A stretch of 64,000 nt of DNA from Rachicladosporium sp. CCFEE 5018 (Eukaryota > Ascomycota > Dothideomycetes > Cladosporiales > Cladosporiaceae), in NCBI GenBank assembly GCA_002077045.2, contig KZ111161.1:124001-188000 (forward strand). Reading direction: 5' to 3'. Position 1 is the stretch's first letter; every line of letters begins with the position of its first letter. The position numbers and the translations under genes are program-made. The notes under the pieces were generated by a model that searched no databases, was not told the DNA's origin, and saw only the letters and a program-made list of their open reading frames with translations. Below are positions 19,577 to 31,338 of the stretch, piece by piece.

Positions 19577-21683
19577 ACCACGAGAGAGGAAAGCACCTGT
19601 TAGAAAGCTGGCTTATCCTGTATACTGGATCGAAGCTTTCGATGCTGCATATCAGAAGTGGGTAGCGGTGGACGCTCTCTTCACCGAGACTGTCGGAAAG
19701 CCAACCAAGATCGAGCCGTCCATCGCTTACCCTCTCAACTCACTCACATACGCCATCGCGTTTGAAGCCGATGGTGTTGCGAGAGACGTCACCCGCAGGT
19801 ATGCAAAAGCCTTCAATGCCAAGACTCGCCGTCAGCGTGTCGAAAGCAGCGAGGGCGGCACGGCGTGGCTAAAGAAGGCTTTGCGTCATCTCCGTCGACG
19901 CTGCGCGAAGCTTGATCGAGATCAGGTCGAAGACTCTGAGCTCGCGGCAAAAGAGGCAAGGGAAGGACTGCCGAGCAATGTTCTGGACTTCAAGGACCAC
20001 CCTTACTATGCTTTAGAGCGACACCTAAGGCGGCACGAAGTACTGCATCCTCGTCGTGAGGTGGGAAAGGTCAATGCTGGGACTGCTGCGAAGCCGAGGA
20101 TGGAGGCTGTGTTCCGCAGGCAGGATGTGCTATCTTGCAAGAGTGCAGATAAGTGGTATCGACTTGGCCGAGAGATCAAGGTAGGCGAGCAGCCACTCAA
20201 GCATATACCCGCGCATGGTGCTCGACGTCGCGGAGGCAGCGACAGTGAGCATAGCGATGCTGAGGGCAAGCGCACGGCACTTTACTCGGCACAACAGACG
20301 CAGCTCTACGTCCCGCCACCAGTCACCAACGACAGAGTCCCACGCAACGCCTTCGGCAACCTCGATATCTACGTGCCGTCAATGGTCCCAGGCGGTGGTG
20401 CACACATCCGACGCCCACTTACACAGCAAGCCGCTCGTATCCTGCAAGTCGACTACGCAGACGCAGTGACTGGCTTTAAGTTCCAAGGTCGACATGGCAC
20501 CGCAGTCATCGAGGGCGGCATAGTAGCCGAACAGTACGCCGAAGCAGTACACGCGGTCATCGAAGGACTTGAGTACGAAGCTACAGAAGAGGAGAGCCGA
20601 GATCGCAGTATTTTAGCCTTGCGCATGTGGGCCAGAATGTTAAAAGGCCTTCGCATCGCGGAGCGGGTAGCTTCGTACGGTCGAGGCGATGATGCAGAGG
20701 AAGTCAGACGAGAGCTGGATGCAGCCGAAGACGAAGGAGCTGCAGGCGGCTTTGTGCTCGCAGATGGTGAGAAGACTGCTATGCCTACTGCCGGGAAGTT
20801 CTCGCTCGTTGAGCTTGCGGAGCGGCGGAAGACGCCGAGGAAGGGGGAGCAGAAGGTGGAGATGGAGAGTGAGGAGGGAAAGGTGGAGTATACGCCTGTT
20901 GCTACGAGGTCTACGAGGCGTGGTAAGGCTGTTGCAAGGGATGATGAGGGTGAGGACGAGATTGTAGAGCAGGGTGAGCGGTTTGATGGAGGTGCCGGCT
21001 TTCTCCCTGATGACGCCGACAACGCCGTAGAATCTACTCATGATCAGGAATTTGGTGGTGGCTTTCTTTCTGAAGACGATAATGGCAACGATGGAGGCGG
21101 TGGCTTTGTACCTCAGAACGCCGATGACATCGGTGAGATGGCTGATGTCGAAGATCAAGATGGAGGTTCAATGGCAGGGCATGATGGGAACAACGACAGC
21201 GGAGGCGGCTTCTTCGTGGACGATGTGCAGGTGCCTGCCTCTGAGACTGGTCCGCTCAGCCATGTCACTTCGCAACAGCCAGGTCGTACCGACCACGACC
21301 CCGAGGAGCATCCTTCGCCTGATCATCACACCAAAGATCAGCTTTCCGCATCGCTGACGGAAGAAGAACTGCAAGACGCCACAACGCCATCGTCCGGCCA
21401 TCATAGCGCCATGGATACCACACTCACGGTTTCTGTACCATTCGCTGCAGTCAGCACAGACGAGCCTAGCGGAGATTCTACAGTCGCGAACCAGGACCAT
21501 CGAACGACACAGCTGCCGGACACAGCCCACACTGACATTGCGGACCAGACTGCTCCCATGCTCGACCCGATCTCGGCCATTGGGGAGGCAAACGCAGAAG
21601 CTACGGATGAAGATCGTGGCAGCTTGATGTCACATGATCCAGAGGACGAGGATGCTGAGCCGGACTGGCTGGAAAGCGACTAA
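19577..21683 (+). CDS. rad4: Rad4/XPC-type nucleotide-excision repair protein, N-terminus lost in gap
   Basis: About 701 residues remain of a Rad4/XPC homologue, the damage sensor that starts global nucleotide-excision repair. The visible start (PVYWIEAFDAAYQKWVAVD) is the last part of the transglutaminase-like domain. It is followed by the three beta-hairpin domains: BHD1 near HPYYALERHLRRHEVLHP, BHD2 near the RRQDVLSCKSADKWYRLGR block, and BHD3 around VPRNAFGNLDIYVPSMVPGG. The final 230 residues are acidic and disordered, with several spaced GG-G-F motifs. Most of the N-terminal region and transglutaminase fold is missing because of the gap at 19477-19576. The stop is TAA at 21681-21683. 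The frame has no interruption in the sequenced part, so the gene is probably intact in the organism. Confidence 0.9.
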
Positions 21684-22095
21684 TGTCTATTCGAAGTAGG
21701 TGTATCAAGGCCCATCAGATATGTACTTTGCAGCAAGAGCATGCGCTTCAGATGACTTTGAGGACCACATACCACAAGCCGATACCTTCGCCTTGCGACC
21801 TTCCATTCTTATGGGCTGTATGCAAGAAAGCTGCACCGACTGTCACCCAGACACGCTCTATACCTCAGCCTCGATCTGCGAAAGCAGAAGCTCTGTCTCG
21901 TCTACCCATTCCTCAGACGTCGGACCAGTATCAGGCACAATGCAACGAGGCTGCAAAGCGCTCTCTGTCGCTGCGCTCGCTGAACTCATAGCAATTCTCG
22001 GTCTGGTCGTCGGTCTCCATCGCGGTGTCAAGAGGGGACGCTCACCAAAGCTTCGACACACCACGGCATCCATGCTCATGTCTGAAGGTAACCTG

Positions 22096-22440
22096 TCAAG
22101 TGGACCACTCTCTTGATCCCAGTCTGTGAGGGACGATGAGAGGCACGTTGAGTTGTGCTTTGTCAATGGATTCCGGTACTGTGGTAGAAGACATGTTGTA
22201 CATCGAGTGCCTAGCCCACTCATCTTCACTTATGGGCTTCCAGCCAGGCATGTCCGGATCTGGGTTCGTGCATCGTAGGATCTTGACATCGACGGGCTCG
22301 CAACACGTGGCGCATAAGGCTCCATTCGGAGGAGGGGCATGCACGATTCTTTCCGGTGCTTCGCGGTGGGTCAGTAATTGCTTTGCAAGGAGATTGGAGA
22401 GCCGGCCGGGTGCAAATGGAGTACGGAGGCCAGGACGCAT
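22096..22440 (-). CDS. Small hypothetical protein (114 aa), low support
   Basis: The frame starts with ATG at 22440 and ends with TGA at 22096. The product has a cysteine cluster CATCCEP followed 10 residues later by another Cys, which could bind zinc, and an acidic Pro-Trp segment. A second frame (21858-22229) overlaps its 3' half, and I could not find a convincing intron joining them. No family was recognised. Composition is protein-like, but a chance frame cannot be excluded. Confidence 0.3.
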   Translation of the reverse strand: MRPGLRTPFAPGRLSNLLAKQLLTHREAPERIVHAPPPNGALCATCCEPVDVKILRCTNPDPDMPGWKPISEDEWARHSMYNMSSTTVPESIDKAQLNVPLIVPHRLGSREWST

Positions 22441-22891
22441 GGCTTAGCACAAGATTGGACCTCGAAGTGTTGACTCTTGGATTCGATGCGTCTGTATTGG
22501 TTCCTGCGGATTCGAGTGGAGACTTGACGATCGTCGCATGTGGTGAGTGAGCGAGTGTCGACCGTATGTCTACTTGTATAGGTGCCGGAGACTCTCTGGT
22601 GTCTTGGACCATATTATGTCTCGTTCAAGTTCCACAGCACAGACAAGTCGTGTTCGACTCCCGCATCCCGAATCGATCCTTGCCGGGAAACATCCCCTAA
22701 GCTTTGATAATAATACATACGCATGTGGATCAGGCACTGCTCACGCAGGCAAACGAGAAGCGTGTAGTATCAGAGCCGCCATAGCATCGTGTCCACGGTG
22801 GGTTCGAGGCTGGTCCTTGCAGCTGGAATAGAAACAACCACCGTCGACCGAACGCTGCTGGAAGATCCGCACTTGAACCCAGTGCCTAAGA
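22441..22891. other. Intergenic region
   Basis: This 451-bp stretch lies upstream of the small hypothetical frame and at the 3' side of the membrane-protein gene. I see no gene, RNA or repeat in it. Confidence 0.4.
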
Positions 22892-24724
22892 TCACCGACC
22901 AAATCGACCTCGACGCAACTTACTCAACACCATGTCCCTCCCGACCCCCAACAGTGACCTAAGCCACGTCCCGAACCCCATCTCGCCCTCCGGCAAGAAA
23001 GTCGGCAGCCCATTTCTTTCCCCGACCTTCCTCTCATACTCGCCCCACCGCATCAAGTACTCCTCATGCGTCCCCAGCAGATGCACAAGTCTCGCGCAGT
23101 GATGGTCGGCTAGTTCGCGGGCGCACAGGAACATGTGCGGATCGTGCGGGTCGTTGGTAGCGTACATGAAGTCGCCATGGTGTTCCCAGAGTTTGCGCGC
23201 GGCGTAGGTGGTGCGTTTGGGTTCTTGGTAGGCGGGCTGGCTGGACAGAAGGATAGTGATGTAGGTGCGGGCTGCGGTGAGGAGGGCTATTTTTGGAATC
23301 GGTGCGCTAGAGCTTGAGGGCAGAGGCGTGGTGTGTTTTTTGCCGGGTATTTAGTCGGTGGCAAGGAGTCGTGCCCACCGCGAGCCATGAGTTCCTTGTC
23401 AATGTCCTGCTTTGCACCTTTTTCGCGCTGCTTTACTTAGATGCACCCATACCCCACTCGGTGTGGATCTGTGTGGTACCAACACTTGTATTGACCGACT
23501 GATCTTCGAAGTCAGCATATTTCAGTGCACTAATTACTACCGCTTGCTCTAGAACATAGAGTAACTTTGACCATTGAGGAGGGTTTGTGGCAGCTAGAGC
23601 AACCGGGGCGAAGAGAGATGGTAGACCGAGCGCAAAGAGTAGATATCGCGCCCAATATGGGTAGTCTTCTCTGTCTGCAGACAGCGAACTCTGGAGTCGA
23701 GCGAAGACAACCTCCGGTACGTTGCGAAACTCCACTGCATAGAGTAGATTCTTGCTGCTAGTAGAATCTTCCTCGTCTACAAGTAGTAAAAGATTCCTGG
23801 ACTGGAAGGACTCATCTTGAGGAGAGGCGAAGCCTTGATAAAGGTGCCTTCGCCTTCGGAGCACGTAACGCGATATCAATCCTGCTGCTGTATGGAGGAT
23901 CCTGGCGTGCAAAAGTCTGCCAATATGCCTTGATACCTCCTCTGCGAACTCGTGGTTTTGCGTGAGCTCCCATTTTGGGCCAGCGCCAGCGCCAGGATGT
24001 TGGGTTGCCCAGGTGTCCACACCCTTGTAAAAGTTTGAGTAAGTCAAAACACTCGCCTCCTGGCACCACGCTAAGCAAGACCTCCCAAATTCTGCAAAAA
24101 CAATGAATGTGCATAGAGCTGTATTCCCCGACAGGTAAATCCACAGCAACAGTGCTCGAAGCAAGCCATACACGATCATGGTAGCGGTGAATACTGCGAA
24201 CCGTGCTATGGAACGTGCCGCAGCATCCTTGATAGTATACTGGTCCAGACAAACGACCAGCTTATATGGCGTACCGCTTAAGCCAGCTCTCCGCATATAC
24301 GGTACAAAGAAGTGACTACTGTTTGCCACGAAGTGGGTTAGACGGATATCATGGTAGCGAGAAAATCGCTGTATCTCAGCGAGTGGTGGACACTCTGTCT
24401 GTACATTAATAGTCAGCGTGCTGTAGCACGCCTGGATTTCTATCAACATACACTTGTTAAACGTACGTGTCTTTTGCTGACATTCCAGAACGACCATAGA
24501 GGCAACCTGAACGGAAAGCTCAACTCGTCTCTGACGTCGGCAAACTGAGAGTGGAGCAGGCGCCATCTGCGGAGAAGTCTAGAGTCTGGTCTGAACGCGA
24601 ACAAGGCTATAGCACACTGATAGATTGCAGCAGTAGAAGGATCAAGTGAGAGGAGCCACGCTCTTTGCCAGGAATCGTTGCCAGATAGTCCGCCAAGACT
24701 GTCACTGCTGACTGACAGGTACAT
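22892..24724 (-). CDS. Hypothetical multi-exon membrane protein
   Basis: I propose one gene of three exons: 24724-24467, 24398-23437 and 23312-22892, encoding 546 residues. The first intron (68 nt) has a GTACGT donor, a CTGAC branch-like site and a TACAG acceptor. The second (124 nt) has GTAAAG, CTAAAT and CTCAAG (or CTCTAG six bases later), and both choices keep the frame. Without the second intron, the last exon would be open for about 150 codons yet lack an upstream ATG. The protein has two to three hydrophobic segments (around FAVFTATMIVYGLLRALLLWIYL, and YLLFALGLPSLFAPVALAA). Its C-terminal domain carries EHHGDFMYATNDPHDPHMF and GEMGFGTWLRSLLG, which look like conserved motifs. I do not recognise the family. 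Confidence 0.5.
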
Positions 24725-25097
24725 TATGGCGTATTAAAAGACAGCTACCATCACTGAGATGCTTGCACGAACCATTTTGTGTAGTAGTGCAGATAGGAAG
24801 TGATGAAATCCAGATCTTCGCATCAGAGAGCGCAGTGGCATCCGAAGGTGGAGAGGCAAGCTCGAGTGGAGGTTCTTGCGAAGAGACCACACTTGCCACA
24901 ATACTTCGGAGAACCGAGGCCATTCACCCACGGCCGCTGGGGGCGGGGCCGCGGCGACGCATGCGATTTCGGTGTCCGATTCGAGCGATTCCGGCATTCG
25001 ACTGCATAGATCCATGGAGATGATTTTGAAGTGACAGAGCAAACATGATGGTATAGCTACAGATCTTCACACGACATATCTGGACCCATCGTGCCAC
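24725..25097. other. Intergenic region
   Basis: This 373-bp region holds the promoter of the membrane-protein gene and the 3' flank of the next minus-strand gene. No convincing gene or structured element was seen. Confidence 0.4.
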
Positions 25098-27655
25098 TCA
25101 CTCCTGCACGAACATCTCCCCCTCCCACCCAAAGGCTCTCTTCAATCGCCTCCCCAACCGCTTCACCATGAACGTCCCGATCTTATTGCCACGCCTCACC
25201 TCCTTCGGCTCATGAAATTGGATGCTCCTATCCACATCGACCAAGCCTTCACCCTTAGGCAGTGGTTTGAAAATCCAGACACTCCCGTAAAGCTTCTCGG
25301 GCACCAGTCCGAGCGCATTGGAAGCGTAGACGAAGTCGTCCCATGAGAGCTCACTGCGGTTCGACAGCGCTGTGGCAGCGCAGGGCAGAAGCGTGGAGAT
25401 GACTTTGTAGACGCGACGAGGTAGAGCGATGAGTTTGACGGTGGTAGTAGCGTCCTGTGCCAGCGGAGGCGTCGGCGGAGGCGTCGTAGGATCCGCAGTG
25501 CCTCGAGTCTTTTCTTTGATCTTCGCAGCAGTTCGAGGGAGCTCGCTGCGTCTGTTGGCCGAGATTGGAGTCAACGGCATGCTCTTCTCCGCGGGAGATT
25601 CATCCAGTTTCTGTGGACCGGGTGTGCGTATAGCAGCTTCGGAGTCTTTCCAGACTGGTGTCATTGGAGCATCGACGAAAGGTCGTTTCGAGAACTGAGC
25701 AACGAACCAAAGCAGGCGGAGGCGGTATTGCCCCAGATAGATATCGATATCGGACCATAACGTGCGTAAGTTCTTCTCGGCAAGTCGCATCTGCGCCACA
25801 GTCTCCTTGGACCGGCGTTTCTCGAACGGATAGGCGAAGGTAGTATCGATGGGTCCCTCGAGGACTTTCGAGCTGTGGCAGCCGTCGGAGAAGCGTTTCT
25901 CAACGAGCTCGTCTGTGTATGCGAAGTCCTGCGAGGGCGTGTTAGTGGATGGCTCTCTCAAGGATGCAGCGGCACAAATAATAACACTGGCAGTGCGGAT
26001 GATAGTAGCACAAGCAGCTTCGCACTTTTGGAGAGAGGAGGTGTACTTACATCCTCAGCGTCGTACAACGTCGGGATCTGCCAAGGCAGCATATCGCCGA
26101 CTCGATAATTCAAATCGACCAAGACTGCGAGGTCGCTGAAACGTTCCATCAACCAACCATCGACCAAAGACGCGGCTTCAACGTCCGTTTCGAACATATA
26201 CTGCATTTCATCGACGATATGCTTCACCCCGTGAATCTGACTGTTGACTGGACACACTAGCATGCTGCTCATTCGATCGACACGCATCTCAGCCGCAGTC
26301 GCCCCGATGGAGCTCTTGAAGTTCCATGTACTCGAACACGGGTCAGAACAATGACGCTTGCACGTCTTGTCGTCGTGTGGTTGATGATAACAATGACGCA
26401 TGCGAGGTGATATTGGTAGTCCGTGTTCGAAGTGGTACACAGGTCGGACGAGCAGACGATTGATCATCATCTGCAAGAAAGCCCAATTATCCTCGTCGTA
26501 TTGTTGCAGGCGACAATGGACGTCGTCGGCATTGTGAATTTGAGTATCGAATGACCGCATCTTGCCAAGGCACTTGCTCACGCGCTCCCAATTGAAGCAA
26601 TTGAGCATCGCGTCGTTAATCATATCGCTTACGATATGCTTCCATATGCAGGGCCGACAAGTGTCGCCATCAATTCTCTTCGCGTCGTGCACCCGCCAAT
26701 CCTTAAGCTGCTCGAGAAAGTAGCCTGGGTCCTCGCGCAATCCGAATAGATGATCTTCGGCAGCCTGGAACCGCGAATCGACGAGCAAACGCATACGTGG
26801 GATATCCATATGCTGGGGTAAGCCGTATGGTGCTTCGAGCGCGTAAGATGTGACCGTCCGCCACGTTCCCGTCGAGGTGTCAGGGCGAGGCGGCTCTGAC
26901 TCTGGCTGATGTGGTGCCAGGAGTATCTGCGAGTCGGAATAATCGTGCAAGATAAGCCGAGCGCAAGCACGGAGGAAGCGATACAGCTCTGACTGAACCT
27001 CCATGCCCAGTATGCCTAGGAGACGAGGATTGAGCGTGTTCCCGTTCTTCCACAGCAGCCTCTCTGTGCGGCCCATTATGCGGCCGTAAGTTCGGGGTGA
27101 TCTCTGACCCTCAAAGACCATGGCATAGGGCTCGGCAACGTCAGCGGTCCATCCACGGCCGAGGTGTGCGTCGTTAATATCTCGGCCGATGAAGATTTCC
27201 GGGAGCTTTCGACCGCGGGAATTGAGATACAGGGGTAGCAGGTTGCCTTTCACGAGATCCTCTTGGTTGATGTGGGGCCACAGCTGTGCATTTGCATTGC
27301 AGGTGGTGGATCGCGGTTGTCCGCGTCGCTTCATGTTGCGGAATGGCTCGAAGTCAGGACGATGAGTCTGCGACATGCCCGGCCAGGCCTGTAAAAGCAT
27401 CTGAATGCGCTGCTTGGCGGATTTCTTCGCCCAGCGTTTCTGTAGCACGAGTTCAAAGCGCTTCATGATAGCATTGAGCTGGGTCCAGTTCGAGAAGATT
27501 GTGTTGGAGAAGCTGATGGCCAAGTCGCGAATCTCTGAAGCGGATAAATCCTTCGGGATTGGCCAATCTACATTAGTGCCCAGACGACAACACTTGCACG
27601 GCGCACGACCGGTCTGACGATTGTGCTCAACCTCCTCGTAGGTGTAGGTAGCCAT
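25098..27655 (-). CDS. Large fungal hypothetical protein with Cys/His clusters (811 aa)
   Basis: Two exons, 27655-26051 and 25928-25098, are joined by a 122-nt intron (GTAAGT...CTCGCAG) that keeps phase 0 and reads ...YDAED-DFAYTDE... The start at 27655 (MATYTYEEVEHNR) is preferred over upstream in-frame codons because it sits in good ATG context and begins a compact charged N-terminus. Early CKCC and a later cluster, HCYHQPHDDKTCKRHC followed by DPC, could bind metal. The second exon includes a Pro/Thr-rich linker and a basic C-terminal region ending in MFVQE. The protein resembles uncharacterised proteins of filamentous ascomycetes. No enzyme motif was recognised and location is unknown. 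It is followed downstream by the membrane-protein gene on the same strand. Confidence 0.7.
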
Positions 27656-28397
27656 ATCGCCTCCTTCTCCGACTACCTGCAATGTAGTCAGCGCTGATAT
27701 ATGAGCAGCCACAACAGCGAGGAAAATGCGACTGCGTCCGTGAGAGACCGCTCTTGTGACGACAGCAACAGTGTATTTCTCACGAGCACGGCATGGCAAC
27801 ATTTGCAGTTGTGAGTACAACGATAGCAGCACACGAGCGTTGCAATTTCCTCGGAGAAGGGGACAAATGCGTACCTCAATTGGCCGGAGTGTTGAGAGCA
27901 CTCAATCGTGCTGCTCAGCTAGGTCGCAGAGTATGCATAGTCTTTGTAAATCAGGGGATGTGAAGTCCTCAAGCTCCCATGTCGTACAAACTTCGCCACG
28001 CCAAGCAGACGCGACCCAGGCAGAGCGCGTGCATGTCTCGAATGCACCTTCCCTTTGACCTGCTGCCGCAAGCCGACCCAACGAAGCAGGACCCACATGT
28101 GATCTGTCACAAACAGCGCATGTCCGCACGCGAATAGCTGGAATGCGCATCTCATGTCTTCAGCAGCCATTGAGTCTGGTCGGTCCCATATGTGGGACGT
28201 GAGTAGAAAGTGTCAGGGTAGAGGTCAATATGTATGGATTGAGGGGTATACTTAAGCACGCTTTCGAGTCCCAAGGACTCACAATCATGATCCGCACCGA
28301 AAAACGCCAGCCCAATGCTCATTACTTCTTCACCGCCAGTCGCAGGCAGCCGTCACTTTGCATCCTCCCCTGCATTTCAGCCATGCTAGCACCGCAC
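27656..28397. other. Intergenic region
   Basis: This 742-bp stretch lies upstream of the 811-residue protein gene and downstream of the Arg/Asp-repeat gene. Frames in it lack motifs. No RNA gene or repeat was recognised. Confidence 0.4.
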
Positions 28398-29573
28398 CTA
28401 CTTCTTCCTCAGGTAATTCATCACCAGCGGCGTCACAATCGGCGCCAGCGTCGCATAGTACTTCTGCCCCTTCTCCATATAAGGCCCCACATCATACTTC
28501 CCAATCTTCACCTCCTTCGGCTCGCGGCGTCTCTTGTCACGATCGCGGCGATCTCCTCTCCTATCATCGTCATCATACCTGTCGTCATCCGAGTACCGGC
28601 GACGGTCCCTGTCCCTCGGCTCCGGCTTGCGACGCGAGTCCCTGTCGCGGTCGTAGATGTCTTCTCTGCGGCGGCGCGCGGCGCGGTCATCGTCCGAGGC
28701 GTCGCCGTAGCGATCATCGCGGCGGCGGCGAGGTGGGTCTTCGCTGCGGTGACGGCGGGGCTTGTCGTAGTCTGATTCGTCGTCGGAGTAGTCGTCTTTG
28801 CGGCGGCGGTCTTTGTCGCGGTCTTTCTCGCGAGGGCGGTCTCGCTCGCGATCCTTTTCGCGGTCACGGTCACGATCGCGGTCACGGTCTGGGGCTCGCT
28901 CCGTATTGCTACGGCGGACGGGCTTGATGGGGTCGGCGCCGTACTCTACGCCTTCGCGAGGTCCACGACGACGAGGTGGGAGGGTGGAAGCATCGTCGTA
29001 ATCGTCTTTGCGTGGTAGCGGACGACGGCGGTCATCGCGATCACGGTCGCGGTCACGGTCTCGTGGTGGTGGGTCGTCGTATCTGTCTGCGTCCCTATTG
29101 GACCTCTTATCTCTAGGGTCTGAAGGCATCTTGTCGTCTTCGTCGTAAGCTTGCTTCTTGCGACTCGACTTCGCTCTCCTCAATGAATCGCCCTCTTCGC
29201 TCTCGTATCCGTCACGCTTATCTCTGAACTTGCGCTGCTCGGGTCCGTTTTTGCGCTCCAAGTCCGGCGTTCGTCCGTTGAGGAATGATGGCTCAACGTC
29301 AAACTCGGGCTTCAGGTTCGGTCCTCGGCTCCTGCTTCCTTCCCTTTTCAAAGCGCTGCCAAGCGGCGGCGGAGGAATGTTGTTGTTTGCTGCAGCGCTG
29401 TGCGGTGGAGGCGGGAGATTATCGCGGGAGTTAGTGCGAGACTCTCTCGGATCCTCTCTGCGGGGTCGTCGCTCGTTGGGCTGATACTGATCACCACCCG
29501 GATATGGCGGAGGTGCACGATCGTCTCCTCGTCGGCGATGGCGAGGCTCGTAGTCGTCGTCGTAGTGTGACAT
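28398..29573 (-). CDS. Arg/Asp-rich repeat protein with short conserved C-terminus
   Basis: A single-exon 391-residue protein made mostly of charged low-complexity sequence: runs of Arg-Asp dipeptides (for example around residues 168-180, 225-255 and 300-320), Arg-Lys clusters and Pro-rich patches. Such RD-rich regions occur in RNA-binding and splicing-associated proteins and are strongly disordered, but no RRM or other RNA-binding fold is present. The last 40 residues change character to an ordered, more hydrophobic segment (VKIGKYDVGPYMEKG, then ATLAPIVTPLVMNYL), which may be the functional anchor. I think I have seen this tail in fungal hypothetical proteins, but no function is known to me. 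The repeated codons make the opposite strand open by chance as well. Confidence 0.72.
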   Translation of the reverse strand: MSHYDDDYEPRHRRRGDDRAPPPYPGGDQYQPNERRPRREDPRESRTNSRDNLPPPPHSAAANNNIPPPPLGSALKREGSRSRGPNLKPEFDVEPSFLNGRTPDLERKNGPEQRKFRDKRDGYESEEGDSLRRAKSSRKKQAYDEDDKMPSDPRDKRSNRDADRYDDPPPRDRDRDRDRDDRRRPLPRKDDYDDASTLPPRRRGPREGVEYGADPIKPVRRSNTERAPDRDRDRDRDREKDRERDRPREKDRDKDRRRKDDYSDDESDYDKPRRHRSEDPPRRRRDDRYGDASDDDRAARRRREDIYDRDRDSRRKPEPRDRDRRRYSDDDRYDDDDRRGDRRDRDKRRREPKEVKIGKYDVGPYMEKGQKYYATLAPIVTPLVMNYLRKK

Positions 29574-30027
29574 GCTTCGTCAAATATAGCCAAGTGATAA
29601 CTGCAAGTGAGTGAAGCGAGGTCGGTCACTGGCTGTGCGATGACGAGGTTGGTTGGCGCGGCAGGGAACGGGAGATGAGCCTGGAAGCCTGGCTGTGCAA
29701 GGCAAGAGGATACTTTTCAGGTGAGGCAATACTGCAGCTGATAAGATAGCGAGTGTAATGACTGGCACATGCTGCTGCGGGTCGTCTGCCAGCAGCACGC
29801 TACCAGCTGAATGAAGACGGATTGACGCTGGCGGCGATGTGTGGTGCTGTCAGTTGATGTGGTGCAGAGTGGCGCAGTTTGCGGGTTTGGCCGGAAACCG
29901 CGATGGAGAGGTCACGTGCGAGAGCACAAGCCACGATATCACATAAACTCTTCCGCGAATGAGCTGAACTTCGTGTACGACCCAGTGGAGATGACTCCGA
30001 AGGATTACAGAATCCGCCGTCGATTAT
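29574..30027. other. Intergenic region
   Basis: This 454-bp stretch lies between the Arg/Asp-rich gene and the 3' end of the PLP-enzyme gene, both on the minus strand. Nothing convincing was found in it. Confidence 0.4.
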
Positions 30028-31338
30028 CTACCTCCATTCCCCACCCCGAGCTCGATCGCATGCCTTGATCAATAGATCACCAGCAATTTCGAAGTCCTCC
30101 AGAGTCAGATAGACCTGCGCGCTCAACTGCACCCAACAGTTCCCATCGTAGAAGAATACCACCACGGCGGTCTCGTACTCTACAGTCATCGTCTTTTGTA
30201 CCCATGCACAGATCTTTGCACCCGCCTTCTTCACATCACCCAAAGCAAGCTGATCGACGGCAAGCGGCAACCTGACGACAGCAAAAGCACACTTTCCCGA
30301 CTCCCCTTCCTCGTTCTTCATCACCGCAGTCCCCAGCTTCTCCGCCACAAAATGTCCGCCCTGCTTCGCCAGGTCAAGCATATACCCCATCACAGCCTCC
30401 GCTCCCTTCTTCCCGTCCCAAATCACGCGCTTCCGCCACGCCAGTGCAGCTTCAACACATAGATACGGGGCATCGTGCAGTGTGCCAACGTATGCGAAGT
30501 TGCCCACGAACGGTTCCTCGATCCTGAAGCTCGTCGGTAATGTGGTACGCATCAGATGCTGATTCCTCTTCGGTACGTAGAATACAGCACATGGTCGAGG
30601 CACGTAGAGCCACTTGTGTGCATTGGAGCTGAGGAAGTCTGGGTCTAAGGCTGTGAGATCGATGGGCATCTGGCCAATGCCATGTGCGCTGTCGATGCAG
30701 GAGAGCACGTTATAGCGTTTGCAGATCTTGGTGAGATCTTCAAACGGTAGGCGGACGCCGGGGCAGGTGCTGATGGTGTCGTAGAGGGTCAGGAGTGGTT
30801 TCTGGCCGGTACTGATGACCGCCTCGATGGCTTCCTCGAACAGCGTACAGATTGTTGCGTGAGGGAGAGGAAGGGTGAATGCGACTTCTTTAATCTGAAC
30901 GGGTGTGGTCTCGCACAAGTAGGTCAGGGTGTTGGCAAAGGCTGGATAAATTGTGGATAGATAGACGATGACATCTCCTTACTTGTACTGGATGTTGCGG
31001 AGCACAGTTTCGATGCCCGTGGTGGCATTGGGCACGTAGACGCAGGTATCGGGTGGTGCGTTGAGATAATTCTCGATCACCCTGCGACTGTCCTTGAGCA
31101 GATGGGTGCGATACTCATACCGAACGAACGTATCTGGGCGACGTTCTGACTTGTCGATATAGTCGTAGTAGACAGACCGAACGTCCTTTGGATACGTGCC
31201 ATATGATCCTGGGCTGGCATATTAGTCGGATACACTCGCGGTGCAATGGTTTCGAGACATACCGTGGTTGAGGTTCCGATATCCAGGATCAAACGAGAAA
31301 TGCTTTGCTGCTTCTTTGCCGCACTCGATTGGATGCAT
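30028..31338 (-). pseudogene. EGT2-like PLP-dependent lyase interrupted by one in-frame stop
   Basis: Two exons, 31338-31263 and 31208-30028, joined by a 54-nt GT-AG intron, give a 419-codon frame of the class-V aminotransferase fold. Family marks are LNHGSYG near the N-terminus, VYVPNATTG, DSAHGIGQMPIDL and the PLP lysine in SSNAHKWLYVPR. Fungal relatives include Egt2, the C-S lyase of ergothioneine synthesis, and isopenicillin-N-epimerase-like proteins; which one is not certain. A TAA at 30980-30978 (about codon 102) interrupts the frame between IQYK and GDVIVYL, while homology-like sequence continues on both sides in the same frame. I found no GT-AG intron that removes the stop and keeps phase. 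It is therefore a recent pseudogene, a sequencing error or a readthrough case. Everything downstream is intact. Confidence 0.75.

Noticed and set aside
19362..19596. Frames running through the N gap
   Set aside because: Artefacts of unknown bases; the two genes are on opposite strands and each is truncated there.
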